Below, one piece after another: positions 1-7,701 of a stretch of 61,429 nt of DNA (positions are counted from its first letter, which is position 1; each line of letters opens with the position of its first letter). The stretch covers positions 1 through 61,429 of the forward strand of contig JAFRMA010000041.1 in NCBI GenBank assembly GCA_017430925.1. The letters run 5' to 3'. A program made the translations under genes and the position numbers. The notes under the pieces were generated by a model. It ran no database searches, was not told the origin of the DNA, and saw only the letters and a list, made by a program, of their open reading frames with translations. The DNA is from Solobacterium sp. (GTDB lineage Bacteria > Bacillota_I > Bacilli_A > Erysipelotrichales > Erysipelotrichaceae).

Positions 1-43
1 CATACCCGGGAGGTCGTGGGTTCGAATCCCACCCTCGCTACCA
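1..43 (+). tRNA. tRNA-Met (CAT), 3' part only
   Basis: The window opens inside a tRNA. The anticodon CAT appears to be bases 1-3, followed by the anticodon 3' stem, the variable loop, a T arm with GGTTCGAATCCC, and an encoded CCA at 41-43. The 3' half resembles Firmicute elongator Met tRNA. The identity rests on the partial anticodon arm, so it is less certain than the complete tRNAs that follow. Confidence 0.75.
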
Positions 44-47
44 AGTT

Positions 48-124
48 GGACCCTTAGCGCAGTTGGTCAGAGCAGTCGGCTCATAACCGATCGGTCGAAT
101 GTTCGAGTCCTTCAGGGTCCACCA
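48..124 (+). tRNA. tRNA with CAT anticodon, probably tRNA-Ile2 (lysidine type)
   Basis: A 77-nt cloverleaf with a 7-bp acceptor stem GGACCCT/AGGGTCC, anticodon CAT at 82-84 and encoded CCA. The body, with anticodon loop CTCATAA and acceptor GGACC, is closer to Bacillus tRNA-Ile2 than to elongator Met. C34 would then be modified to lysidine by TilS so that it reads AUA. The neighbouring partial and initiator CAT tRNAs cover the two Met roles, which supports this assignment. Confidence 0.85.
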
Positions 125-130
125 TTTCAT

Positions 131-221
131 GGAGGAGTACCCAAGCGGTTGAAGGGTCCGGTCTTGAAAACCGGCAGGTCGGGCAACCGGCGCCAGGGTT
201 CGAATCCCTGCTCCTCCGCCA
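131..221 (+). tRNA. tRNA-Ser (TGA)
   Basis: A 91-nt class II tRNA with acceptor stem GGAGGAG/CTCCTCC, a long variable arm, anticodon TGA at 165-167 and encoded CCA ending at 221. Confidence 0.95.
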
Positions 222-243
222 TCAGGATTGCACATATACATAT

Positions 244-320
244 CGCGAGGTAGAGCAGTCTGGTAGCTCGTCGGGCCCATAACCCGGAGGTCGTTGGTTC
301 AAATCCTTCCCTCGCAACCA
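244..320 (+). tRNA. Initiator tRNA-fMet (CAT)
   Basis: A 77-nt tRNA beginning CGCGAGG. The unpaired C1 opposite A72, the GGG/CCC base pairs in the anticodon stem and anticodon CAT are the initiator signature. CCA is encoded. Confidence 0.95.
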
Positions 321-321
321 T

Positions 322-397
322 GGTTCTGTAGCTCAGTAGGTAGAGCAATGGACTGAAAATCCATGTGTCGGCAGTTCAACTCTGCCCGGAACCACCA
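322..397 (+). tRNA. tRNA-Phe (GAA)
   Basis: A 76-nt cloverleaf with acceptor GGTTCTG/CGGAACC, anticodon GAA at 355-357 and encoded CCA at 395-397. It is the last tRNA before the cluster terminator. Confidence 0.95.
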
Positions 398-414
398 CTG
401 AAAATAATCAAAAG

Positions 415-434
415 TCCGCAGAAAGCGGATTTTT
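415..434 (+). terminator. Rho-independent terminator of the tRNA cluster
   Basis: Stem TCCGC (415-419) and GCGGA (425-429) with a 5-nt loop, followed by TTTTT at 430-434. Confidence 0.75.
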
Positions 435-463
435 GTTATATAAAGGATACAGGAGATACAGAT

Positions 464-1366
464 ATGGATAAGATACTGGTACTTGGAAAGATCAATGTGG
501 ATATTGCCGCAAGAGTAAAACAGTTCCCGAAAGGAAATGAAGAAATACAGATGTCTGATACGTGGCAGAGAACTGCAGGATCCGGCTATGAGGTATCTCA
601 TTTCCTGAAACATTTCTCTGTCCCGTGTGATCTTTGTTGTCCGGTTGGGCAGGGTATCTACGCAGATGAGATTCTGGAGGAGATAGATGATGCCGTGATC
701 CGTATCCCTTCAGCACAGATGAACGGCTGTACCTATACAATGATTGATCCGGAAGGAAAGATCCAGACGATGCTGGTACAGGGCGGATAGTCAGATTGGT
801 CCGGTATTTTTGATGTATTACCATCTCTTGAGGAATATTCTGTATTGGTCATAGATGGCTCGATACTGGCAGAGAATGAAGCTGTAACAGGTATTCTGGA
901 AGAATATGAAGGCCAGATCGTATTGTGTCTGGATGAAGAGAGTGTATACATGGATATGGACATCCTTAATGAATTGTTGTTAAAAGATCCGGTGATCCAT
1001 CTGACCGAGAACGCTGCCATCGCTTTGTGTGACAGTGAAGATCTTGATGAAATCGGGGAAACACTTAAAGGGATAACCGAAAATGAGATCGTATTACTTG
1101 GAAATGATCTCTCTGCGTTGTATATCCATGGGGAAGATAAGGTGTATCAAGCTTCCTCCGCAGGTAAGATGAAAGATATGTCCGGCGTACAGGAAGTACA
1201 TATCGCCGCGTATATAACGGCGGTATATTCCGGTCTGCGTACAGAGAAGGCGTTGGCTTTCGCGGGATCCTGCGCTTCCTTACTTGCTTCATCTTATCGT
1301 ACGGTATTCAGTGATAAAGAGACAAATCTACAGAAAAACTTAATGATCACATCCATTATGAAGTGA
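464..1366 (+). pseudogene. PfkB/ribokinase-family sugar kinase, interrupted by an in-frame TAG
   Basis: An ATG at 464 follows AGGAG at about 451. It opens a protein with the PfkB N-terminus (KILVLGKINVDI) and the substrate-loop region. The frame is stopped by TAG at 788-790 after MLVQGG, then continues in the same frame to TGA at 1364-1366, giving about 300 codons overall, the usual family length. The second half also looks decayed. Where active members have DTxGAGD, with Asp as catalytic base, this has DMSGVQE. TAG ends other genes in the window normally, so recoding is unlikely. The likely reading is a degenerating kinase. A sequencing error could explain the stop but not the lost GAGD. Confidence 0.75.
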
Positions 1367-1389
1367 TAGAGAATGCTATAATCAGTGTA

Positions 1390-3735
1390 ATGAGCATTAA
1401 TACTACCGGTTTAACTACTGCGGAAGCAGAACAACGCGCAAAAGAAGGCAAGATCAATACCGATCAGAAACGTTTGACAAAGACGAATGACGAGATTATC
1501 CGCAGTCATGTCTTTACGTATTTTAATCTGATCAACACCGTACTCTTTGTACTGGTTTTGATCACCGGCAAACCTGCTAACGGTCTGTTTTACATGACCG
1601 TTCTTTTTAATACGTTTATCGGTGTGTATCAGGAAATCAAAGCTAGAAGAGTGCTGGACCGCCTGCAGCTCCTTGTTCAAAGCAAGCTCCCCGTACTGCG
1701 TGACGGAACATGGGATGAACTTGCGACTGACCGGATCGTGCTGGGCGATGTTGTCCGCTTATCTTCCGGGAATCAGGTGCCTGCGGACGCTGTTATCTTG
1801 AATGGATATCTGGAAGTGAATGAAGCGATACTCACCGGTGAATCTTTGTCTGTACAGAAAAATACGGGAGATACTATACTTGCCGGTACGGTGATTACTT
1901 CCGGGAGTGCCGAGGCAGAGATCATCCATGTCGGTAAAGACAACTACAGCGCATCGATCATGAAGGACGCAAGGAGATATAAACCTTCGGTGTCTGTACT
2001 GCGTCAGGATATTCAGAAACTGCTGAAAGTGATCTCGGTAGTTATTATTCCCGTCGGATTTATCCTGTTTGTTTCACAGTATCGTCTTCCTGATCTGTCG
2101 TGGCAGGATGCCGTGCTGAAAAGTATCTCTGCAGTCGTTGGTATGATTCCGGAAGGGCTTGTTGTCCTGACCAGTGTAGCGTTGGTATCCAGCATGATCC
2201 GTCTCGCGGGTAAACATGTCCTGGTGAAGGACATGTACAGTATTGAGTCTCTGGCCAGAGTAGATATGATCTGTCTGGATAAGACCGGTACGCTTACCCA
2301 GGGAAAGATGAAGGTTGAACATGTGGTGCTGTTCAAAGATGCGGATATGAACAGGATCCGGCAGATCATGGGCAGTTATGTACGTGTATTCAAAGAAGGG
2401 AATGCGACAGATGAAGCACTGGCAGATTACTTTGAAGAGAATACCGGGTATGAAGCATCCGATATCCTGCCGTTTTCTTCTTCCCGCAAGTATGCGGCGG
2501 TATCTTTCGGGGAGGAGGGTTCCTTTTACTTCGGCGCGTATGAGTTCCTGTTTCTGAAAGAAAATCCTGAACTGAAGAAAGTAATCCGTCAATATACCAT
2601 GCAGGGAAATCGTGTGCTGATCCTTGCGCACAGCAGTAATCCGGTGATTACCGGAAATATCCCGACAGACCTGGAAGCATTGTGCCTGGTGATCCTCCGC
2701 GATGTTCTGCGTGAGAAAACAAGAGAAATTATCCGGTATTTTGTACGGCAGGGTATCACGATCAAGGTGATGTCCGGAGATGATCCGCGCACGGTATCTG
2801 CGATTGCTACGGAAGCGGGTATTCCGGGTTCAGATAAGTATACAGATATGTCCTATCATCGTCTGAAGGACTATTCTACAACCGTGATGACGAAGAATAT
2901 CTTCGGACGTGTATTGCCGGAGCAGAAAAAAGCCATGATCTCTGCGCTTCAGAACCAAGGTTATACCGTGGCGATGGTCGGAGATGGCGTAAACGATGTA
3001 CAGGCGCTGAAAGAAGCGGATGTCAGTATTGCCATGGCGGCAGGGACGCAGGCAGCCAGGGACAGTGCTGAAATTGTCTTGCTGGAAAGTGATTTCTCCG
3101 TCATGCCCGGAATTCTCAATGAAGGCAGAAGAGTCATCAACAACATCAGCCGTGCTTCATCCATGTACCTGGTAAAGACGATATTCTCAGTCTTGTTATC
3201 CGTATATGTGATCCTGACTTCACAGGATTATCCATTCTTACCTGTACACCTGACTCTCATCAGTGCTTTCGGTGTAGGTATACCGACATTTTTATTGCAG
3301 ATGGAACCCAGTTTTGAACATGTGAACAGAAAGTTCCTGGCCAAGGCTTTCCGTGACGCTTTGCCTACAGCCATCGTGGTATTCTTTTCCGCTTTGCTCG
3401 TGGATTCGCTGAAATTATCCTTTACCCTGAACCAGGAGAGGGAGATGACGGTATTACTGATTCTTACCGTGTATGCATATTTGTTTACGTTGTACCGCGT
3501 ATATTATCCGCCGGACAGATTCCGTATCTTTGTGATCTCCGGAATGGGTTTGGGAGTATTATCCGGTATCGTGTTATTATCGCCGGTTTTGAAGACATCC
3601 ATATACTTTCTTGACTTGTTGATCATTGTGCCGGGAATGTTACTGGTGCCGGTAATGATTGCGGCAATCAGCGGTATCCTGGACCTCCTGACGAAACATT
3701 ACCGGATATGGAAAAGAAAATGGTCAAGAAAATAA
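1390..3735 (+). CDS. Cation-translocating P-type ATPase, CtpE-like
   Basis: A 781-residue integral membrane ion pump. In order it has an N-terminal membrane segment, the actuator domain with LTGES near residues 148-152, the phosphorylation motif DKTGTLT with D297 as phospho-acceptor, the hinge GDGVND near 531-536, and a C-terminal helix bundle. No CPC metal motif is present, so it is not a heavy-metal P1B pump. The membrane segment with GMIPEGLVVLTS before the P-domain is typical of CtpE-like pumps, for which calcium transport has been proposed. That substrate is family knowledge and is not visible here. The frame is open from a GTG at 1363, but ATG 1390 gives the normal N-terminus. No strong ribosome-binding site precedes it, and it may depend on translation through the upstream kinase remnant. 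Confidence 0.85.
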   Translation: MSINTTGLTTAEAEQRAKEGKINTDQKRLTKTNDEIIRSHVFTYFNLINTVLFVLVLITGKPANGLFYMTVLFNTFIGVYQEIKARRVLDRLQLLVQSKLPVLRDGTWDELATDRIVLGDVVRLSSGNQVPADAVILNGYLEVNEAILTGESLSVQKNTGDTILAGTVITSGSAEAEIIHVGKDNYSASIMKDARRYKPSVSVLRQDIQKLLKVISVVIIPVGFILFVSQYRLPDLSWQDAVLKSISAVVGMIPEGLVVLTSVALVSSMIRLAGKHVLVKDMYSIESLARVDMICLDKTGTLTQGKMKVEHVVLFKDADMNRIRQIMGSYVRVFKEGNATDEALADYFEENTGYEASDILPFSSSRKYAAVSFGEEGSFYFGAYEFLFLKENPELKKVIRQYTMQGNRVLILAHSSNPVITGNIPTDLEALCLVILRDVLREKTREIIRYFVRQGITIKVMSGDDPRTVSAIATEAGIPGSDKYTDMSYHRLKDYSTTVMTKNIFGRVLPEQKKAMISALQNQGYTVAMVGDGVNDVQALKEADVSIAMAAGTQAARDSAEIVLLESDFSVMPGILNEGRRVINNISRASSMYLVKTIFSVLLSVYVILTSQDYPFLPVHLTLISAFGVGIPTFLLQMEPSFEHVNRKFLAKAFRDALPTAIVVFFSALLVDSLKLSFTLNQEREMTVLLILTVYAYLFTLYRVYYPPDRFRIFVISGMGLGVLSGIVLLSPVLKTSIYFLDLLIIVPGMLLVPVMIAAISGILDLLTKHYRIWKRKWSRK

Positions 3736-3784
3736 AAAAAAGGGTAGATATTTCTGTGAAGTATGGTATATAATACTTTCACAT

Positions 3785-3871
3785 GCGGACGTGGCGGAAT
3801 TGGCAGACGCGCTAGCTTCAGGCGCTAGTGCCCTCAAAAGCATGCAGGTTCAAGTCCTGTCGTCCGCACCA
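3785..3871 (+). tRNA. tRNA-Leu (CAG)
   Basis: An 87-nt class II tRNA with acceptor GCGGACG/CGTCCGC, anticodon stem CTAGC/GCTAG, loop TTCAGGC with anticodon CAG at 3819-3821, and encoded CCA. A TATAAT at 3769-3774, about 10 nt upstream, is the likely -10 element. No good -35 was seen. Confidence 0.93.
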
Positions 3872-3917
3872 GTTAACTATGACATATGACTTCATTGGAG
3901 ATCATATGATTGAAAAT

Positions 3918-3940
3918 CGCTTGAAAGAGCGGTTTTTTTT
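3918..3940 (+). terminator. Terminator after tRNA-Leu
   Basis: Stem CGCTT (3918-3922) and GAGCG (3927-3931) with a GAAA loop, followed by a run of eight T. Confidence 0.7.
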
Positions 3941-4008
3941 CGTCTCCGGAAGATATTTATTATAGAATATATTTGAAAAGAGTTAATTGTATATCTGGAG
4001 GAATAATC

Positions 4009-5670
4009 ATTCTTAAGATCAAACAGTGGCCTGAAGATCTTACCGTATTATGTCCTGACCGCAGTGATATGCATAAAAGTTATTTCAGCGGTTTATATGA
4101 GGATCATATTATCGGATACGAAACAGACGATGTTTTCTATATCTACTTTCCTGATGGGATTCATCATTCACGTTCTGCGTTGGTAGTGGCTTGTCCGCCG
4201 GATATTCTGCCTGAAGTGTTTCTTGAAGAGTCAGGTCTGAAAGATCTGGCTGACCGTCAGGAACTTTATATTGTATTGTTTACGGCAGGAAAAGATCCTG
4301 AAGTAAGCGGAAAAAAGATGAATGCGGTAGGAAACTTTCTTACGAAGAGTGTTCATTATGTGATTGTCAGAGAAAACATCTATGGAGTTGGTTATGGTGA
4401 AGGCGCGGCAGCTGCTTTACGAGCAGGTGCTGAAGATCCGGAACTCTGGTCGGGAATAGCCTGTGCAGGAAAGATCAGCGGATTTACATATAAGAAACAA
4501 GATGATCCATGTCTTCTGCCGATATGGATCGTCAGCCGCGAAAGAAACGAAGAAACAGAGAAGGTCATCGCGTATTGGAAAAAAGAAAATCTATGTGATA
4601 CGCAGAGATATAGTTCTGACTCAGCAGATGAAATCTATCTGAAAGATTTTTACGGAACTATGGGTAACTCACGAAATAGTGAATGTTCTGCCGAAGTGCG
4701 TTTTACCGTATCATCAGAGGATTATTCAGCGTGGACTCCGCGTTTCTGGGAGTTTCTGCGGCGTACACGAAAGCATCTGGGATTGTCCCGCAAGGATGTC
4801 CGCCGGGTGATCGAACTGAAAGAACATGCCCAGGAAAGATCACTGGAATGGAAGGGATGGACCAGGATCTGGTGGGAATATATCCCGAAATCTTTACCGG
4901 AAGGAAAGAAAGTTCCTTTGGTGATCTTGATGCATGGAAGAAGACAGACGCCGGAAGTCTTGTTTGATCTCTCACGGATCAATGACACCGCGGAAGAAAG
5001 AGGATTTATTGTGGCGGTAATGAGCGCCGGAATATTCAGACAGTATCCTTCCGGGATAAATAATGTTTCGCTCTGGCAGGGATCCTATAACGGGGAATCG
5101 TGTGATAATGTCGGTTTTCTGCGTGCGGCGATCAATGAAATGTGCGTCAGATTGCCGGTAGATCGTACAAGGATATATGCGAGCGGATTCTCCAGCGGAG
5201 CATGTATGGCTGGTACGATTTCAGAGAAACTTGGGGATATTCTGGCTGCTGTCAGCTGCTGGTCCGGACTTTATTGGGGCACGGCAGCCTTCCGGCCGGA
5301 AGAAATGGGAGATGCGGAATGTTATACCGATCCTGATGTTTCTACACCTGTACAGGTTATTGTAGGATCATGTGATATTGAATTTGCGGATGTGAACGGA
5401 GAATTCGGATTGAAAGAATACATGTCTGAGTATATCAACTGGAGGATTGAAAAGGGAAAACTGACAGGTCACGGTTCGTACAGGAGCGGCAATCTTAAAC
5501 ATGATGTTTTCTGTAATTCTCAGGGTATACCGGTCATGGATATTATTCTGGCGGAAGATATGCCGCATACCGTTCGTCCGTTTGAAAGCTGGCTGGCTTA
5601 TGATGAGTTCTTTGCTAAATATACTCTGGCAGACGGAATCCGGTATTACATGGGTATTCCGATGAAATAA
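4009..5670 (+). CDS. Two-part alpha/beta-hydrolase, PHB-depolymerase/feruloyl-esterase-like
   Basis: A protein of about 553 residues without an obvious signal peptide. The C-terminal half is an esterase of the polyhydroxybutyrate depolymerase/LpqC type. It has an oxyanion region with LMHGRRQTPE, the nucleophile elbow GFSSG (serine codon 5191-5193) and a late histidine in DMPHTV. The N-terminal half also looks like an alpha/beta-hydrolase fold, with a GYGEGAA elbow that lacks the serine, so it may be a degenerate copy. The frame is open from TTG 3973, but the only strong ribosome-binding site (GGAGGA, 3997-4002) lies inside that extension. Its spacing points to ATC 4006 or ATT 4009 as the real start, so ATT is used here. 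The substrate is unknown. Confidence 0.7.
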   Translation: MLKIKQWPEDLTVLCPDRSDMHKSYFSGLYEDHIIGYETDDVFYIYFPDGIHHSRSALVVACPPDILPEVFLEESGLKDLADRQELYIVLFTAGKDPEVSGKKMNAVGNFLTKSVHYVIVRENIYGVGYGEGAAAALRAGAEDPELWSGIACAGKISGFTYKKQDDPCLLPIWIVSRERNEETEKVIAYWKKENLCDTQRYSSDSADEIYLKDFYGTMGNSRNSECSAEVRFTVSSEDYSAWTPRFWEFLRRTRKHLGLSRKDVRRVIELKEHAQERSLEWKGWTRIWWEYIPKSLPEGKKVPLVILMHGRRQTPEVLFDLSRINDTAEERGFIVAVMSAGIFRQYPSGINNVSLWQGSYNGESCDNVGFLRAAINEMCVRLPVDRTRIYASGFSSGACMAGTISEKLGDILAAVSCWSGLYWGTAAFRPEEMGDAECYTDPDVSTPVQVIVGSCDIEFADVNGEFGLKEYMSEYINWRIEKGKLTGHGSYRSGNLKHDVFCNSQGIPVMDIILAEDMPHTVRPFESWLAYDEFFAKYTLADGIRYYMGIPMK

Positions 5671-5749
5671 AACAAGTTTACAGACAGGAGGAAAGGGAAA
5701 AACGGATCGTGTTCATCTTCCGCAATCATACGAATGATTCTGTATGGTG

Positions 5750-5772
5750 AAAAAAAACGGAGGTTATCCGTT
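5750..5772 (-). terminator. Terminator of the GntR regulator gene
   Basis: On the minus strand, stem AACGGA/TCCGTT (5772-5767 and 5761-5756) is followed by a T run. The gene's stop codon (5764-5766) lies in the hairpin loop. Confidence 0.75.
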
Positions 5773-6405
5773 CTTGTCTATCTTCTTTTTGATTCGTTCA
5801 TAACTACGTCTTACATGTGCTTCGCTTAATGCCATGGCAAGTTCAGTATCTTTGTGCTCGAGAGCCTGGATGATCTCAAGATGATCCTGGTTGGAAGCTA
5901 TGGCATATTCAGCCGCAGATTCTTCACTGCTGATCATTGTGTTCCAGATTGATGAAATCATACGCTCAAGGACAACATTGCCGGACGCTTCCCAGATCAT
6001 AGTGTGAATCGCATGATTACAATCATCAAATGCAGAAAAATCGCTTCGTTTAATTGCTTCTTCAGCCTTCATGTATTCTTCATACAATGGGGCAGTATCA
6101 ATGCCGTTAAGACACGCAAGCCTGGCTGCTTCTTTTTCCATAAGAGCACGTACGGCAAAGTGATCACGAAGAAAGTCAGCGGATATTTCATTGACGTAAG
6201 CAACTTTGTTTGGTTTGACGGTAATCAGTCCCTCGTTATGCAGGATTTGAAAAGCTTCTCTGACAGGGAGCCTGGATACACCAAGTTCATCAGCAATACG
6301 TTCCTGATAGAGGGTATCTCCGGGTTCATAGCCGCCGTAAAGAATTTCCTTACGTAACTCAGCGACCACTCTGTCTTTAGTCAGATTGTTGGTTAATGCA
6401 CGCAT
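5764..6405 (-). CDS. GntR-family regulator with FCD ligand domain
   Basis: About 213 residues. A GntR winged helix occupies roughly residues 10-75 (ELGVSRLPVREAFQILHNEGL is the recognition helix region), followed by a helical FCD effector domain with the metal/ligand-type histidines seen in organic-acid sensors. It is transcribed divergently from citDEF and is the obvious candidate regulator. A TTG at 6417 also fits the frame, but it sits one base after the AAGGAG ribosome-binding site. ATG 6405, 13 nt after it, is therefore preferred. The promoter read on the minus strand (TTGACA 6510-6505, TACAAT 6488-6483) overlaps a palindrome, which suggests autoregulation. Confidence 0.88.
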   Translation of the reverse strand: MRALTNNLTKDRVVAELRKEILYGGYEPGDTLYQERIADELGVSRLPVREAFQILHNEGLITVKPNKVAYVNEISADFLRDHFAVRALMEKEAARLACLNGIDTAPLYEEYMKAEEAIKRSDFSAFDDCNHAIHTMIWEASGNVVLERMISSIWNTMISSEESAAEYAIASNQDHLEIIQALEHKDTELAMALSEAHVRRSYERIKKKIDKNG

Positions 6406-6482
6406 ATGTAGTTTCAATCTCCTTGATGTATTCTAATTTTACAGGATTTTACGTAATTCTATAAAATTTATTGTCTAAACAT

Positions 6483-6533
6483 ATTGTATGTGGTATTTTT
6501 AAATTGTCAAATGTATACATTTAACAGTATACA
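6483..6533. promoter_or_regulatory. Divergent gntR/citD promoters with palindromic operator
   Basis: AAATGTATACATTT at 6509-6522 is a perfect 14-bp palindrome, and three of the next four flanking positions on each side also pair. The citD promoter is TTGTCA (6504-6509), an 18-bp spacer and TATACA (6528-6533), with the palindrome in the spacer. The minus-strand gntR promoter is TTGACA (6510-6505), a 16-bp spacer and TACAAT (6488-6483), with its -35 touching the palindrome. GTATAC-centred palindromes are typical GntR targets. Confidence 0.75.
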
Positions 6534-6551
6534 GAAATTGAGGGCACAAGT

Positions 6552-6821
6552 ATGATAATTCAACATCCTGCTGTATGTGGTACCTTGGAATCCAGTGATG
6601 TCATGATTACGGTATCTCCCGGAGATGGGGAAATCTGTATTGATCTTGACTCAACGGTTGACATGTACTATCACGATCAAATCATCAAGGTAATGAAGGA
6701 GCTTCTGGCCTTAGAAGGGATTTCTTCTGCAAAAATCAAGGCAGTAGATCATGGAGCTCTTGACTGTACGATCAAAGCCAGACTGAAGACGGCTCTTGTC
6801 CGTTCTTCGAAGGAGGTATGA
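6552..6821 (+). CDS. citD: Citrate lyase acyl carrier protein, gamma subunit
   Basis: An 89-residue small acyl carrier subunit of the citrate lyase complex. The motif GTLESSD places Ser14 exactly where characterised CitD proteins carry the 2'-(5''-phosphoribosyl)-3'-dephospho-CoA prosthetic group. The acyl group is held on this arm while CitF exchanges acetyl for citrate and CitE cleaves the citryl thioester. A GAGGG ribosome-binding site precedes ATG 6552. The gene is first in the operon, and its end contains the AGGAGG that serves citE. No citC, citX or citG lies nearby, so cofactor synthesis and acetylation must be encoded elsewhere. Confidence 0.93.
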   Translation: MIIQHPAVCGTLESSDVMITVSPGDGEICIDLDSTVDMYYHDQIIKVMKELLALEGISSAKIKAVDHGALDCTIKARLKTALVRSSKEV

Positions 6822-6822
6822 C

Positions 6823-7701
6823 ATGAGACGTACCATGATGTTTCTACCCGGCAACAATCCCAACATGATCATCAACGGAGGGATTCTGGGAGCTGACAGT
6901 ATCATTCTGGATCTGGAAGATGCAGTAGCACCGGATCAGAAAGATGCTGCAAGAGAACTGGTTAAGAATGCTCTGGAATCTGTTGATTTCGGCGGTTGTG
7001 AAGTCATTGTACGAATCAATGCTTTGGATACACCTTACTGGGAAGATGATCTTGAAGCAGTAATACCGCTGAAACCAGACATGATTATGCCGACGAAAGT
7101 CAGCGGCGCTGAATACTGCAAGACATTATCCGCGAAAATGGATGAGATTGAAGAACGGTGCGGCATCCCGGTTGGAAAGACCAAGCTTATTCCTCTGCTG
7201 GAAACAGCCATCGGTATCGAAAACGCGTTTACCATCGCCACATCCACACCTCGTATGGAAGCACTGTATCTGGGTGCTGAAGACCTTACCGCAGATCTCC
7301 GGTGCAAGCGTACAAAAGAAGGAAATGAAATACTCTATGCCAGAGGAAGACTTGTAACTGCAGCAAGAGCGGCAGGAATTGAGGCTTATGATACTCCGTT
7401 TACGGATGTTGAGGATCTGGAAGGTCTTGCCAGAGATGCAGCATTTGTAAAGGGTCTCGGTTACACCGGAAAAGCAGTCATTTCACCGCGTCATGTGGAA
7501 ACAGTGAATCGTATCTTTAGTCCGACAATTGCTGAAATTGAGCACGCAAAGGCAGTATTCCATGCAATTGAAGAAGCCAAGGCACAGGGTAAGGGCGCAA
7601 TCTCCCTGAACGGTAAAATGGTAGATGCTCCCATCGTCATGCGTGCCAGATTAGTGCTTGAGAATGCCAAAGCCATGGGTATGGAGGTTGAAGAAATATG
7701 A
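6823..7701 (+). CDS. citE: Citrate lyase beta subunit (citryl-ACP lyase)
   Basis: 292 residues of the HpcH/HpaI-like TIM-barrel lyase family. It cleaves the citryl thioester to oxaloacetate and acetyl-ACP. Visible hallmarks are RRTMMFLPGNNPNM at the N-terminus, the DLEDAV metal/substrate motif near residues 35-40, and an ETAIGIENA segment around 130. The frame extends upstream to 6796. ATG 6823, two bases after the citD stop and following AGGAGG inside citD, is the clear start. The 3' end overlaps citF by four bases, so the two are translationally coupled. A malyl- or citramalyl-type substrate cannot be excluded from sequence alone. Confidence 0.93.
   Translation: MRRTMMFLPGNNPNMIINGGILGADSIILDLEDAVAPDQKDAARELVKNALESVDFGGCEVIVRINALDTPYWEDDLEAVIPLKPDMIMPTKVSGAEYCKTLSAKMDEIEERCGIPVGKTKLIPLLETAIGIENAFTIATSTPRMEALYLGAEDLTADLRCKRTKEGNEILYARGRLVTAARAAGIEAYDTPFTDVEDLEGLARDAAFVKGLGYTGKAVISPRHVETVNRIFSPTIAEIEHAKAVFHAIEEAKAQGKGAISLNGKMVDAPIVMRARLVLENAKAMGMEVEEI

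Noticed and set aside
464..1366. TAG at 788 as selenocysteine, pyrrolysine or reassigned codon
   Set aside because: TAG ends other genes in the window (for example the 29610 gene and tyrS) and no readthrough signal was seen. The lost GAGD motif supports decay.
5678..5740. AGGAGGAAAGGG after the esterase as the start of another gene
   Set aside because: No start codon at suitable spacing opens a frame beyond about 13 codons, so no gene is called.
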